Below the pieces are notes generated by a model. The model worked only from the letters and a program-made list of their open reading frames with translations, had not been told where the DNA came from and searched no databases. DNA of 64,000 nucleotides, from positions 1-64,000 of the forward strand of contig JAGHZU010000009.1 of NCBI GenBank assembly GCA_017745235.1. Reading direction: 5' to 3'. Shown one piece after another: positions 1 through 8,722 of the stretch. The DNA comes from Caulobacter sp. Its GTDB lineage: Bacteria > Pseudomonadota > Alphaproteobacteria > Caulobacterales > Caulobacteraceae. The position numbers and the translations under genes are program-made. Each line of letters begins with the position of its first letter. The stretch's first letter is position 1.

Positions 1-83
1 TGATGATCTCGCACCCCCACGACGTGGCCACGCTGATCGAAGCGGCCGCGGCCGATCAGAGCGCACCTGGCGGCCAGCCGTAG
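1..83 (+). CDS. C-terminal end of an unidentified protein (partial)
   Basis: An open frame from the window edge to a TAG at 81-83 ends in the residues DQSAPGGQP. Only about 27 codons are visible and no domain can be recognised. It is called because it is open to the edge, has the GC-rich codon use of its neighbours, and stops 73 bases before the next start in the same direction. It may equally be a chance frame. No function is proposed. Confidence 0.4.
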   Translation, partial: MISHPHDVATLIEAAAADQSAPGGQP

Positions 84-156
84 ATCTTGCCCGCACGTTC
101 CGTAGTGTTCGCAAAGCCGCCGCCGACGGGTGATCGGCCCTGGATTGGAGAAGATC

Positions 157-948
157 ATGGACCTCAAGATGAAGGGCCGCCTGGCGCTGGTCAGCGGCAG
201 CACCGCGGGCATCGGCCTGGCGATCGCCGAAGCCCTGGCCCTCGAAGGCGCTTGCGTCATCGTCAACGGGCGAACGCAGACGGCGGTTGATGCTGCGGTC
301 GAACGCCTGCGCACGAAAACCGGCGGCGACATCAAGGGTTTCGCCGGCGATCTCACCCAGGCCGCGGCGGCCGAGGCCGTCGCCGCGCAATTCCCCAACG
401 TGGAGATCCTGGTCAACAACCTCGGCATCTTCGAGCCGAAGGCTTTCGAGGATATTCCGGACGCCGACTGGCTGCGCTTCTTCGAAGCCAATGTCCTCAG
501 CGGGGTTCGTCTGGCGCGCCTCTATCTCCCGGCGATGCGCAAGGCCGACTGGGGACGGATCATCTTCATTTCCAGTGAAAGCGGTCTGCAGATCCCCGTG
601 GAGATGATCCACTACGGCGTGACGAAAACCGCCCAGATCGCGGTGGCGCGTGGCCTCGCCGAAGCCGTGGCGGGGACCGGGATCACCGTGAACAGCGTGC
701 TCCCCGGGCCGACCCGGTCGCGCGGCGTGGGCGACTTCGTCGAGGCCCTGGCCGCAGGCGAAGGCAAGACGATGGAGGCCTTCGAGACCGAGTTCTTCGA
801 GAAGGTGCGCCCCACTTCCCTCATCAAGCGCTTCGCAACGCCTGAGGAGATCGCCGCCCTGGTCGCGTACGTGGCCAGCCCGCTTGCCTCCGCGACCACG
901 GGCGCAGCCCTCAGGGTGGACGGCGGCGTCGTGAAAAGCGCGTTCTAG
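157..948 (+). CDS. SDR family oxidoreductase
   Basis: This is a short-chain dehydrogenase/reductase of 263 residues, a usual size for a classical SDR. The nucleotide-binding motif GSTAGIG is at residues 14-20, followed by the NNLG motif. The catalytic Tyr153 and Lys157 are in YGVTK, with the active-site Ser about 13 residues earlier. The C-terminus has the family's typical VDGG stretch. The ATG at 157 is preferred over an ATG at 130 because GGAG lies at proper distance before it. The family uses NAD(P)H on alcohols, ketones or 3-oxoacyl groups; the substrate cannot be read from sequence. It converges on a second SDR gene. Confidence 0.88.
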   Translation: MDLKMKGRLALVSGSTAGIGLAIAEALALEGACVIVNGRTQTAVDAAVERLRTKTGGDIKGFAGDLTQAAAAEAVAAQFPNVEILVNNLGIFEPKAFEDIPDADWLRFFEANVLSGVRLARLYLPAMRKADWGRIIFISSESGLQIPVEMIHYGVTKTAQIAVARGLAEAVAGTGITVNSVLPGPTRSRGVGDFVEALAAGEGKTMEAFETEFFEKVRPTSLIKRFATPEEIAALVAYVASPLASATTGAALRVDGGVVKSAF

Positions 949-1011
949 GCAGTTCGCCGGACGGAGCGAAGGCGCCAAGCCGCGTTTCCGGTGGGCCGCC
1001 CATGGTCCGAT

Positions 1012-1044
1012 TTCCACGCCCGGCCATGATCGCGGGGCGTGGAA
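1012..1044. terminator. Hairpin between convergent genes
   Basis: A 10-bp perfect inverted repeat (TTCCACGCCC / GGGCGTGGAA, loop 13) lies between the converging ends of two SDR genes. There is no T-run on either side, so it may act as a weak or Rho-assisted bidirectional terminator. Confidence 0.4.
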
Positions 1045-1056
1045 CAGTCCGATCCA

Positions 1057-1845
1057 TCAGACCGTCGGCACGGTCCCGCCGTCGATGACAAACTCGGCGC
1101 CGTGGATGGAGGCGGCTCTCTCCGAGGCCAGGTAGGCTATGACGTCGGCGACCTCGAAAGGTTCGGCCGCGCGTCCGATCGAGATGCCGCCCAGGCCGTT
1201 GAGGACGACCTGCCGCGCCTCCTCGATCGTGCCGCCGTTGGCGGTCTGTATGCGCTTGAGGAAATCCACGGACGCCTCGGTCATGATCCAGCCGGGGGAG
1301 ACGACATTGACCCGCACGCCCTTGGGGCCAAGCTCCTTGGAGATGGACTTGCTGTAGGTCCGGAGCGCGGCCTTGGCCGCCGCATAGGCCGTGGTCGCCT
1401 CGGGCAGCGGCAGGACCGACTGGATCGAGGTGACGTGCACCACCGCGCCGGCGCCGCGCTCGATCATCTGCGGGATCAGGAGGCGGTCGAGGCGGACCGT
1501 AGCCAACAGGTTCAGATTCAGTTCGGAAAGCCAGTGATCGTCCGTCAGGGCGACAAAGCCGCCGCCCGGCGTGGTCGAGCCGCCGATCACATGGGCGAGG
1601 ATGTCGACGCCGCCCAGACGCTCGAGCGCAGCCTTGGCGAGGCTTTCCCCGCCCTCGCCCGTCGTCAGGTCCGCCTGGACGAACTCGACGCCGTCGATGG
1701 GCTCCAGGGTTCCGCGGGCGGCGGTGATCACCCGGGCGCCGCCGGCCAGGAAACGGTCGACGGTGGCGCGGCCCAGGCCCTTGGTGCCACCGCTGACGAG
1801 CACGCGCTTTCCCGCGAACTCGGTCGGATCAGCCTTGAGGGTCAT
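1057..1845 (-). CDS. SDR family oxidoreductase
   Basis: A 262-residue classical SDR. The N-terminal GGTKGLG motif binds the dinucleotide, and the catalytic YAAAK (Tyr154, Lys158) follows a TSIQS serine segment. The C-terminus ends in IDGGTVPTV, as in 3-oxoacyl reductase-like SDRs. Its ATG overlaps the TGA of the upstream NTF2-like gene (ATGA at 1842-1845), so the two are translationally coupled and probably act on the same small molecule. The pair is divergent from a LysR regulator, which suggests LysR control. Substrate unknown. Confidence 0.88.
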   Translation of the reverse strand: MTLKADPTEFAGKRVLVSGGTKGLGRATVDRFLAGGARVITAARGTLEPIDGVEFVQADLTTGEGGESLAKAALERLGGVDILAHVIGGSTTPGGGFVALTDDHWLSELNLNLLATVRLDRLLIPQMIERGAGAVVHVTSIQSVLPLPEATTAYAAAKAALRTYSKSISKELGPKGVRVNVVSPGWIMTEASVDFLKRIQTANGGTIEEARQVVLNGLGGISIGRAAEPFEVADVIAYLASERAASIHGAEFVIDGGTVPTV

Positions 1846-2171
1846 GCCGTGATCTCCAGGACCTTGATGGCGTCGCCATCAAGCGTGAAACGATAGGTGA
1901 AGCGGATCGGGCTGCCCTTGAAGTCGCCATGGGCCGGGCCCTCGACCACGACCTGGCCGTCCTCGTGACGGACGGTGTCCGGCGTGAAGATCGCCTTTAC
2001 GGCGACGACTTCCTCTTCGAAGAGGCGCTTGAGCTCCGCGCGGCCCCGAATGGGACGACCATTATCGGTGAGGAAGGCGTCGGCGCCGAAAGGCTCAAGC
2101 ATGCCGGCCACGTCGAGGCGGGCGTTCGCCTCGACATATGCGGCGATGGGGGATGGAAGTTCGAGCGACAT
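1842..2171 (-). CDS. NTF2-like / SnoaL-like domain protein
   Basis: A protein of 109 residues starting [16 protein letters not shown]. The pattern of an N-terminal helix followed by strands ([14 protein letters not shown], then [17 protein letters not shown]) is that of the NTF2-like cone fold used by SnoaL-type cyclases, isomerases and small binding proteins. The start at 2171 is chosen over an upstream in-frame start because the preceding residues are low-complexity and outside the fold. It is first in a two-gene unit with the SDR and overlaps it by 4 bases. Assignment rests on fold resemblance, so the reaction is unknown. Confidence 0.75.
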   Translation of the reverse strand: MSLELPSPIAAYVEANARLDVAGMLEPFGADAFLTDNGRPIRGRAELKRLFEEEVVAVKAIFTPDTVRHEDGQVVVEGPAHGDFKGSPIRFTYRFTLDGDAIKVLEITA

Positions 2172-2203
2172 CTGTTCTGTCCTGCTTTCCGGGGCCGCGG
2201 CCG

Positions 2204-2230
2204 GGTTGGCCGCCCTTGCGCTTGCCAACC
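2204..2230. promoter_or_regulatory. Inverted repeat in the LysR/NTF2 divergent promoter region
   Basis: GGTTGGC-N13-GCCAACC lies in the 127-bp gap between the divergent LysR gene and the NTF2-SDR pair. LysR regulators commonly bind interrupted dyads between themselves and a divergent target, so this is a reasonable operator candidate. Confidence 0.45.
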
Positions 2231-2298
2231 AAGGTAGCGATAGACAGTCGCGTGATAATCAGGACAATCCGGGACGCTTCATCACGAAAAGCAAGACA

Positions 2299-3240
2299 AT
2301 GGCCTTGAACAGCCTCACCGAATTGGACGCCGTTCTCATGGTCGCCCGGCAGGGCAAGTTCCGTACAGCTGCGCTTGAGCTCGGAGTTTCGACGACCGCG
2401 CTCAGCAATGCGGTCGGAAAACTGGAGCGCACTCTCGGCGTACGGCTCTTCAACCGGACGACTCGAAGCGTTTCCTTGACGGAGGCAGGCCAGCAGTTCG
2501 TCGCGCAAGTCGCGCCCGCCGTGCGCGACATTCATGAGGCGATGGAGATCGCGCGCTCTCAACAGGCCAAGCCTTCAGGCACGTTGCGGATCAACGCCTT
2601 CCCGACGGCGGCGCGGGAAATCTTCTCCTGGCTGGTGCTGCCGTTCCTGCGCGCGCACCCTCAGGTCCACATCGACATCGTCACGGAAGGCCGCTTGGTC
2701 GACATTGTCGCGGGCGGCTTCGACCTGGGCGTCCGGAGCGCCGACCTCGTGCCCGCCGACATGATCGCGCTGCCGCTAGGGGGCGGACGGCGCAATGTCG
2801 TCGTGGCCTCACCGGGCTATCTGAAAGCGCATGGGACGCCCACGAGTCCCCAGGACCTTGCTGGCCATTCCTGCCTGCGCGTGCGGCTTCCCAATGGCGC
2901 GATCTATCGCTGGCCGTTCGAAAAGGACGGGCAATCGGTCCATGTCGACGTCGAAGGCCCCGTCACGCTCGACGAGGCGAGCCTTGCCCGTACCGCGGCC
3001 CTGGCTTCCGTCGGGCTCACCCTGGCGATGGAGTCGGACGTGCGGGACGACATTGAGGCCGGCCGCCTCGTGCCCGTGCTCGAGGATTGGACGCCGGTGC
3101 TGTCGCCCTTGAGCCTCTACTATCCGAGCCGGCGCAATCCGACCGCCGCCTTCAAGGCGTTTGTCGATTTTGCGCGGCGGCACAGCGGAGCCAGCAATGC
3201 TTCGAGAGGTTCGACAGGCCAGGCCGAGGGACGCCCCTAA
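2299..3240 (+). CDS. LysR family transcriptional regulator
   Basis: A 313-residue LysR-type regulator. Residues 1-60 form the winged helix-turn-helix ([20 protein letters not shown], then [20 protein letters not shown] and [16 protein letters not shown]). The rest is a periplasmic-binding-like effector domain. The ATG at 2299 is selected because it places the HTH at the N-terminus as in all LysR proteins; the frame is open further upstream but that part overlaps the divergent gene. Divergence from the NTF2/SDR pair suggests it controls that pair and itself. Inducer unknown. Confidence 0.9.
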   Translation: MALNSLTELDAVLMVARQGKFRTAALELGVSTTALSNAVGKLERTLGVRLFNRTTRSVSLTEAGQQFVAQVAPAVRDIHEAMEIARSQQAKPSGTLRINAFPTAAREIFSWLVLPFLRAHPQVHIDIVTEGRLVDIVAGGFDLGVRSADLVPADMIALPLGGGRRNVVVASPGYLKAHGTPTSPQDLAGHSCLRVRLPNGAIYRWPFEKDGQSVHVDVEGPVTLDEASLARTAALASVGLTLAMESDVRDDIEAGRLVPVLEDWTPVLSPLSLYYPSRRNPTAAFKAFVDFARRHSGASNASRGSTGQAEGRP

Positions 3241-3296
3241 CGCTGCAGACCTTTCGAGGCTAACTCCGCCAATGAGCGCTGGGTAACGTGCAATAG

Positions 3297-3329
3297 AAAA
3301 CGGCCGGTTCCCAGGAGAACCGACCGTTT
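3297..3329 (-). terminator. Rho-independent terminator of ssb
   Basis: Read on the minus strand just after ssb, a 13-bp stem (AAACGGTCGGTTC / GAACCGGCCGTTT, one G-U pair) with a 6-base loop is followed by TTTTCTATT. The mismatch is a G-U wobble only on the minus strand, which supports that direction. Confidence 0.8.
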
Positions 3330-3355
3330 ATGGACGCTTCGAACCTTAGTCGGCC

Positions 3356-3859
3356 CTAGAACGGGATTTCATCGTCCAGGTCGGCCGAGAAGCTCTCGCG
3401 CGGGCCGCTGGGCTGGCTGCGAGGCGCGCCGCCGCCGAAGCCGCCACCGCCGCCGCCGGCGTAGCCACCGTCGTCATAGCCGCCCGACGAGGCGCCGGCG
3501 CCGTCGCCGCGACCGCCCAGCATGGTCAGTTCGCCACGGAACTTCTGCAGGACGATCTCGGTCGAGTACTTTTCCTGGCCCGATTGGTCGGTCCACTTGC
3601 GGGTCTGCAGCGAGCCTTCGATGTAGACGGTCGAACCCTTGCGCAGATAGCTCTCGGCCACCTTCACCAGGTTGTCGTTGAAGATCACCACGCGGTGCCA
3701 CTCGGTGCGCTCCTTGCGCTCGCCGGAGGTGCGGTCGCGCCAGGTCTCGGACGTGGCGATGCGCAGGTTGGCGACGCGGTCGCCGGAACCGAGGGAACGA
3801 ATTTCGGGATCGGCGCCGAGATTGCCGACCAGGATGACCTTGTTGACGCTGCCCGCCAT
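3356..3859 (-). CDS. ssb: Single-stranded DNA-binding protein
   Basis: A 167-residue SSB. It begins [19 protein letters not shown], the classic SSB start, with the OB-fold over roughly residues 4-110 ([35 protein letters not shown]). A flexible Gly-rich linker follows, ending in the acidic tip DDEIPF that recruits replication and repair partners. It coats single-stranded DNA during replication, recombination and repair. A perfect alphaproteobacterial LexA box sits 88-102 bases before the start codon, so SOS induction is expected. A terminator follows the gene. Confidence 0.97.
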   Translation of the reverse strand: MAGSVNKVILVGNLGADPEIRSLGSGDRVANLRIATSETWRDRTSGERKERTEWHRVVIFNDNLVKVAESYLRKGSTVYIEGSLQTRKWTDQSGQEKYSTEIVLQKFRGELTMLGGRGDGAGASSGGYDDGGYAGGGGGGFGGGAPRSQPSGPRESFSADLDDEIPF

Positions 3860-3946
3860 GGGGAAGACCTTGTTCTCGCCCGGCGACCCAACGCGCCGGA
3901 ATCTGGCCGGGACGTTAACGCCTCATCAACGTTCGGCGCAAGATTT

Positions 3947-3961
3947 GTTCCACAAATGTTC
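3947..3961. promoter_or_regulatory. LexA (SOS) box upstream of ssb
   Basis: GTTCCACAAATGTTC is an exact match to the alphaproteobacterial LexA consensus GTTC-N7-GTTC. It lies in the 150-bp gap upstream of ssb (minus strand), about 90 bases from the start codon. Confidence 0.85.
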
Positions 3962-4009
3962 CTGTGGAGCAAGGGCGGTTATCCACCGCCCTCTTCCACC
4001 GTCCACGGC

Positions 4010-4393
4010 CTATTGGCGGCGGATCGCGCCCGGCACGGCCAGGCGGCCGTCGCCCGTGCGGACCAGCGACATGAACCTGGCGCCCTCGTAGGTGTCGCCC
4101 AGGTAGATGCCTTCCTTCTCGATGAAGATGAACTTGCCCTGGTAGGAGCCGGTCATCGAGCGGTTGGGGCTGCCCATGCGCACGAAGCGGATGCGCATGC
4201 CCTCCAGCTCGCCCGCGCATAGCTCGATGCTGGCGATGTTGCGGGCGACGGGATTGAACTTCAGCGTGCCGTCCTTCTGCTCGATGACGTGCATGCAGAC
4301 GCCCTGGTCGAACGGGGCCTTGGTCTGCTTCTCGCACCCGGCGAGGCCGGCTGCGGCGGCCACGACGGCGGCGGCGATGATGAGCTTGCGCAT
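4010..4393 (-). CDS. Putative lipoprotein of unknown function
   Basis: A 127-residue protein with a hydrophobic signal sequence ending in the lipobox LAGC, with Cys20 as the predicted lipidated residue. The mature part has three further cysteines' worth of potential pairing (for example VCMHVIEQ and ELCAGEL) and a compact beta-rich composition. No family was recognised. It starts 15 bases after the preceding gene, a membrane-anchored protein, and the two probably form an operon. It is likely anchored to the inner or outer membrane; role unknown. Confidence 0.8.
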   Translation of the reverse strand: MRKLIIAAAVVAAAAGLAGCEKQTKAPFDQGVCMHVIEQKDGTLKFNPVARNIASIELCAGELEGMRIRFVRMGSPNRSMTGSYQGKFIFIEKEGIYLGDTYEGARFMSLVRTGDGRLAVPGAIRRQ

Positions 4394-4408
4394 GAGCTTC
4401 TGGCCTTT

Positions 4409-5083
4409 CTAGCCGGCCGACGGGATCGAGCAGTTGGCGGCCTGCTCGATGATCGAATGGAAAGTGCGGTTGTCGGAAGAAGATTCGACGCGGCCGGGCA
4501 CAAGGCGCAGGGTTTCCTCGCCCCAGCGGCCATAGGTGGCGCCGCCCGGACGCTCGCACTTGCCGCTGAACAGCTGCTGGGCGCAGGCGTTGAGCGTGAT
4601 CTCGCCTGGCTGCTTGCGCCATTCGCCGCCAGCATAGCGCCAGCAGGCGGCCAGGGCGACCGCGGGCGCCGACACGGTCGGCGTGGTGGTCGCGGCGGGC
4701 GGCGGGGTGACGGGCGCGACGGCGGCGGGCGGCGGCAACGGGGTCAGGACCGTGCCGGCCTGGTCGGCGGCGGCCAGGGCGCCGGTCTCGTCGACGCCGA
4801 CGTCGAGCGCACCGGTGGCCACGCCGTTCTTCTTGGCGCATTCGGCCAGAGTGGTCTCGCCCACGAACTGGCCGCCCACGAAGCAGCGCAGCGGGCGGGC
4901 CGGATCGAGCTTGGCGTCGTCGGAACGGCCAGTGGTGACCACCAGCCCGCCGCGCGAGGCCGGCGGCTCCTCGGTCGAGGCCTTGTTGCTCTTCACCAGC
5001 GCCACGGCGATGACCACGCCCGCGATCAGGGCCAGGGCGGCGCCGCCGGCCAGCAACACGCGTCGATCTTTGAGAAGTTCCAT
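4409..5083 (-). CDS. Membrane-anchored protein of unknown function
   Basis: A 224-residue protein with one N-terminal membrane segment around residues 8-30 (VLLAGGAALALIAGVVIAVA), then a periplasmic domain. That domain contains a Pro/Ala/Thr-rich linker (PPPAAVAPVTPPPAATTTP) and cysteine-containing flanks (RCFVGGQFVG, ACWRYAGGEW, NACAQQLFSGKCE, ANCS). The even number of cysteines suggests disulfides. It precedes the lipoprotein gene by 15 bases and follows the flaEY-like gene by 64. It may belong to the flagellar locus by position only. No family recognised. Confidence 0.78.
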   Translation of the reverse strand: MELLKDRRVLLAGGAALALIAGVVIAVALVKSNKASTEEPPASRGGLVVTTGRSDDAKLDPARPLRCFVGGQFVGETTLAECAKKNGVATGALDVGVDETGALAAADQAGTVLTPLPPPAAVAPVTPPPAATTTPTVSAPAVALAACWRYAGGEWRKQPGEITLNACAQQLFSGKCERPGGATYGRWGEETLRLVPGRVESSSDNRTFHSIIEQAANCSIPSAG

Positions 5084-5147
5084 GGCCCCTGGCTACGACG
5101 CGTCGATGACGCTTTCAAGTCCAAGCGCCGCAAGGGGCGAATCTTGC

Positions 5148-7991
5148 CTAGCCGCCGCCTGTCAGGCGATCGAGGGCGGCCTGGTAGTTGGCGATCTGGT
5201 CGGTCAGGTACTTGGGGGCCGTGCCGCCGGTCTTGCCTGAGTTCTTGGAGTCGTCGACCTTCACGCCGTTGGCGATGTCGGCCATCTCGCGATAGGCGTT
5301 GCGGACCGCGGCGATCGCCTTGGTCATGGCCGATACCGCGGCCTTGCGCCCCAGGTCCGTCGTCAGGTCCAGGTCGGTGGGCAGGGCCAGGCCATAGACC
5401 GGACCCTTGCCGTCGGCCGAGACCGTGCGGCCATGGTCGACCTTGGTGTTGCGCACCACGCCGGCGCTCAGGCCCAAGGCGCCGAGCACGTCGGTGCCGC
5501 CCTTGCCCGGCAGGATCTCGACGGTCGAGGTGGTCTGCGAAGGGCTGATCTTCAGCTTGCGGGTGTTGCCGTCGCTGCTGAACTCGACCTTGGCGGCGTA
5601 GCCCGTGGCCCGGCGGATCTTGTCGGCCAGGGTGTCCAGCGTGTCGTCGGCCTCGATGGTGATCTTGGTCAGGGTTCCGCGCTCGCGCGTGCGGACCATG
5701 AAGGTGTCGCCGGCCCGGGCCGAAGTCGCCGAGACGATCTTGTCGGACTGGGTGAACTTCATCTCGCCGCGCGGCAAGCCGAACACGTCCAGCGAGCTGC
5801 CGCCAGAGGCGTCGACCGAGATCGAGGTCGGCGTCGCATAGCCGTCCTTGCCGGTCAGGCGCTGCTCCCACGAGGGCTGGCCGGTGCTCATGTCGATCTG
5901 GGCGACGTAGCCGTCCTTCGTCCCGACCGTCGGCTGGCCCGCCAGATCGGCGCCCGCCGAACCCACCAGCCAGACCTGGCCGTTGGAGACGGCCATGCCG
6001 GTGACCGTGTCGTCGCCCGTGCCGCCGTAGTAGGCCAGCGTGTCCTGCGAGGTGTCGGTCAGGTCCAGCGACAGGCGCGCGGCGAAGCCGTCGGATCCGC
6101 CCGAAGCTCCCTTGGTGACGTTGTTGACCGCCAGCGAGCCGTTCGTAGTCGACCCGCCCACGTAGAGCTGGCCGTTGTCGATGACGATTCCGGCCAGGTT
6201 GCCGCCCTTCAAGGTGCCCAGGTCGCGCGTCGCGCCGGCCGTCAGGGTGGCGGACTGGGTGTAGGTGACCGGCTCGGTGACCCACACCTCCTTGTCGTTG
6301 AGATAGGTGCGCGGCTCGGTCACGACGTTGGTGGCGACGTCGAAGCTGCGAAGCATCGCCTCGCTGCCTTCCTTGCTGGCCACGATCACCTGGGACCCGT
6401 TGACGACGATGCCCGAGACGGTGTCGTCGTTCTCGCTACCGAAATGGGTGGTGAACAGGGCCTTGGGCGTGCCGTTGGCGTCGGTGGCGAAGCCGGTCAG
6501 GTAGTTGTCGTAGCCCCCGGCGTTGGCGCTGTTGGCCGCGCCCGGAATGTCGGATTGGGTGCGGCCGCCGACATAGACCACGCCGTCCTGGCCGAAGGCC
6601 ACGGCCGTGGCCTGGTCTTCCAGCATGCCGCCCCGGCGCACGGTCCAGGATTCATCGCCGTTGGCGTCATAGAGCGTGACGAAGCTGTCGGAGACGGTTC
6701 CGGCCGAATCCGAATTGATCGGACCGTTGGTCGCGCCCTGCAGCGTGCCGGAAACCGAACCGGCGATGGCGACCTTGCCGTCGTCGCTGACGGCCATCGA
6801 ATAGCCGGTCGCGGTGTCGGTCGCGCCAAGGGTGCGGGCATAGAGCAGATGGCCGGCGGAATCATACTTCAGCAGGGCGACATCCTGGTCGCCCTTGATG
6901 GTCTGGCTGCTGACGCTGGTCTTGACGTCCGCCAGAACGTAGAGCGAGCCGTCGGGCCCGGTCACGGTCTTGTGGACGTTGGTGACCGTGCCTTCCAGCG
7001 TGTCGGTGAAGATCTTGCCGCCCGGCTGGCCGGCCGCGCCGGTGCTGTACTTGGTCATCGTGTTCTCGATGACCGCGTCGTCGGTCTTGGGGTTCTTGTC
7101 CGGGTCGGGATTACCGGCCGAAGTGGTGATGTAGACCGCCGGCTTGGGATCGGCCGCGGTGAAGACCAGCTTCTCCGTGGAGTCGCCGCGGATACGCAGG
7201 GCGAAGTCGTCGCCGGTGGGCGGCAGCTTGACGGTCTGGCCGTTCACGGTGGCGGTGCGCTCGGCGCCCACGGTGCGCTCGACCGCGAAGGTGGTGTCGA
7301 AGCCAGCGGCCTTGAGCTTGTCGTTGAAGAAGCTGACCACGTTGGACATCGTCCGCGGCGTGGAGCCCATCGCCGACAGGTCCATGGTCAGGTTCGTGGT
7401 CTGGCCGAACTTGGTGACCGCCATCGTGAAACTGGCGTTCCCCTTGAACTGGGGCACCTCGTCGTCGATCTCGCCGCTGTAGATCGTGTTGGTGACGTAG
7501 CCATAGACGTTCTTGGGCACGCCGACGCTGGACTTGTCGGTGGTCATCACCGAACCGGTCGTCACCCGCATGGCGTCGGTATTGAGATTCTGGATGTAGC
7601 TGTTGATCTCGCTCAGGCCCTTGGCGAAAGCGGTCTGCAGGCGCTTGATCTCGCTGTCGGTGACGCCCTTCTCGGACGAGCGGTTGGCAATGGCCGACAG
7701 GGTGTTGAGCGCCTGGTAGGTGGCGAACAGCTTCTTGTAGTCGCCGCTGATGGTGGGGGCGGCGGCCTGGGCCGCGCCCTCGTCGACAAACTTGCGGCCG
7801 TTCAGCGCCGCCTTCACCAAGTCGCTGGGCTCGGTCTTCACCGAGGTCCAGGGGGCGGCGGGAATGGCGTTCTTGGACGAGGAGGACGAAGAAGAACCCG
7901 TGGTCGAACCCGTCGACGTCGCACCGGCGCCCGTCAGGCCGGCCTTGGCCTGATAGTATCCGAGCAGCGAACTGGTGTCGAAAGTGATCAC
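5148..7991 (-). CDS. flaEY: FlaEY-like flagellar regulatory protein
   Basis: A very large flagellin-locus protein of 947 residues starting MITFDTSSLLGYYQAKAG. Residues 1-190 include a Ser-rich low-complexity stretch and helices resembling the coiled ends of flagellin-family proteins. Residues about 330-720 contain repeated beta-propeller-like units with the pattern AVAFGQDGVVYVGGRT. The C-terminus (AVRNAYREMADIANG, then a coiled end) returns to helix. Size, composition and position beside flagellins and an FlmH-like gene match Caulobacter FlaEY, reported to affect flagellin assembly and expression. The name rests on recall of that locus and was not verified by alignment. Confidence 0.72.
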   Translation of the reverse strand: MITFDTSSLLGYYQAKAGLTGAGATSTGSTTGSSSSSSSKNAIPAAPWTSVKTEPSDLVKAALNGRKFVDEGAAQAAAPTISGDYKKLFATYQALNTLSAIANRSSEKGVTDSEIKRLQTAFAKGLSEINSYIQNLNTDAMRVTTGSVMTTDKSSVGVPKNVYGYVTNTIYSGEIDDEVPQFKGNASFTMAVTKFGQTTNLTMDLSAMGSTPRTMSNVVSFFNDKLKAAGFDTTFAVERTVGAERTATVNGQTVKLPPTGDDFALRIRGDSTEKLVFTAADPKPAVYITTSAGNPDPDKNPKTDDAVIENTMTKYSTGAAGQPGGKIFTDTLEGTVTNVHKTVTGPDGSLYVLADVKTSVSSQTIKGDQDVALLKYDSAGHLLYARTLGATDTATGYSMAVSDDGKVAIAGSVSGTLQGATNGPINSDSAGTVSDSFVTLYDANGDESWTVRRGGMLEDQATAVAFGQDGVVYVGGRTQSDIPGAANSANAGGYDNYLTGFATDANGTPKALFTTHFGSENDDTVSGIVVNGSQVIVASKEGSEAMLRSFDVATNVVTEPRTYLNDKEVWVTEPVTYTQSATLTAGATRDLGTLKGGNLAGIVIDNGQLYVGGSTTNGSLAVNNVTKGASGGSDGFAARLSLDLTDTSQDTLAYYGGTGDDTVTGMAVSNGQVWLVGSAGADLAGQPTVGTKDGYVAQIDMSTGQPSWEQRLTGKDGYATPTSISVDASGGSSLDVFGLPRGEMKFTQSDKIVSATSARAGDTFMVRTRERGTLTKITIEADDTLDTLADKIRRATGYAAKVEFSSDGNTRKLKISPSQTTSTVEILPGKGGTDVLGALGLSAGVVRNTKVDHGRTVSADGKGPVYGLALPTDLDLTTDLGRKAAVSAMTKAIAAVRNAYREMADIANGVKVDDSKNSGKTGGTAPKYLTDQIANYQAALDRLTGGG

Positions 7992-8107
7992 GACGCGGTT
8001 CCATCAAGGCGCAATACGCCCCTTGCCTCCCAATGTCGGCGACGAACGCTGACGTTTCGTTAAGACGTATGAATTTCGCCCGGCCGGTTTTCGCGCCGGC
8101 CGCCGCC

Positions 8108-8662
8108 TCAGGCGGCGATCAGGTGGGCGTCGGCCAGGCCTCGCCGGACACCGCCGCCCAGCTCGGCCCACTCCTCGGCCAGGATGCCCAGCAGCACGAC
8201 ATCGCGCGGCTCGCCGTTCTTGAGGACGTGGCCGCGCAGGTAGCCTTCGCGGCGGAAGCCGGAGGCGGCCTGGGCCTTCAGCGCGGCGTCATTGTCGGCC
8301 ATCACCTCGGCGAAGACCTTGTGCAGGCCCAGCTCGCCGAAAGCCCGGTCGAGGCCCAGCACCTGAGCCGCGCGCCCCACACCCCTGCCCCGGGCCTGGG
8401 CCGAACCCAGGAACCAGTTCCAGCCGGCGCGACGATGGTGGCTGGTCAGCCCCGTCAGGGTCAGCAGGCCCGCCGGCTCGCCCGACTGGACGATCATCCA
8501 GCCGCGCATGTCCGGATCGGTGCGCAGGGCCTGGAACCACGAGGCGTGCGCCTCGCGGCTCGGGAAGGCCGCGTCGGACATCCAGCGGTCGACCTCGGGC
8601 TCGCCCCGCCACTGGAACAGGACCGCCTCGTCCTCGTCCTTCAGGTCGCGAAGCTCGATCAT
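8108..8662 (-). CDS. flmH: GNAT acetyltransferase, FlmH/PseH-like
   Basis: A 184-residue GNAT-fold N-acetyltransferase. The acetyl-CoA loop is visible in ARGRGVGRAAQVLGLDRAFG, preceded by the beta-bulge strand AGWNWFLGSAQ and followed by KVFAEVMADNDAALKAQAASGF. This resembles PseH, which acetylates the 4-amino group of a UDP-amino sugar in pseudaminic acid synthesis. Caulobacter FlmH is the flagellin-modification member. Placement between a flagellin gene and the flaEY-like gene supports that role. It might instead acetylate another amino sugar or a protein. Confidence 0.72.
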   Translation of the reverse strand: MIELRDLKDEDEAVLFQWRGEPEVDRWMSDAAFPSREAHASWFQALRTDPDMRGWMIVQSGEPAGLLTLTGLTSHHRRAGWNWFLGSAQARGRGVGRAAQVLGLDRAFGELGLHKVFAEVMADNDAALKAQAASGFRREGYLRGHVLKNGEPRDVVLLGILAEEWAELGGGVRRGLADAHLIAA

Positions 8663-8722
8663 GCCCTACCGATTCCCCCAGAATTGACGCGCGGGAAGTC
8701 TACCCGCCCCAGGGCCTTGGGC

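Noticed and set aside
3911-3930. TTAA-N7-TCAA resembling a CtrA site upstream of ssb
   Set aside because: It has one mismatch in the second half-site and no supporting evidence. The LexA box nearby is a better-supported signal.
5433-8063. An 876-codon plus-strand open frame opposite the flaEY-like gene
   Set aside because: The composition is repetitive Gly/Arg/Val/His with no motif, and the minus strand carries the recognisable protein.
8081-8102. 7-bp hairpin CGGCCGG / CCGGCCG after the FlmH-like gene
   Set aside because: Short GC-rich dyads of this size are frequent by chance in this genome, and there is no U-run on the minus strand.
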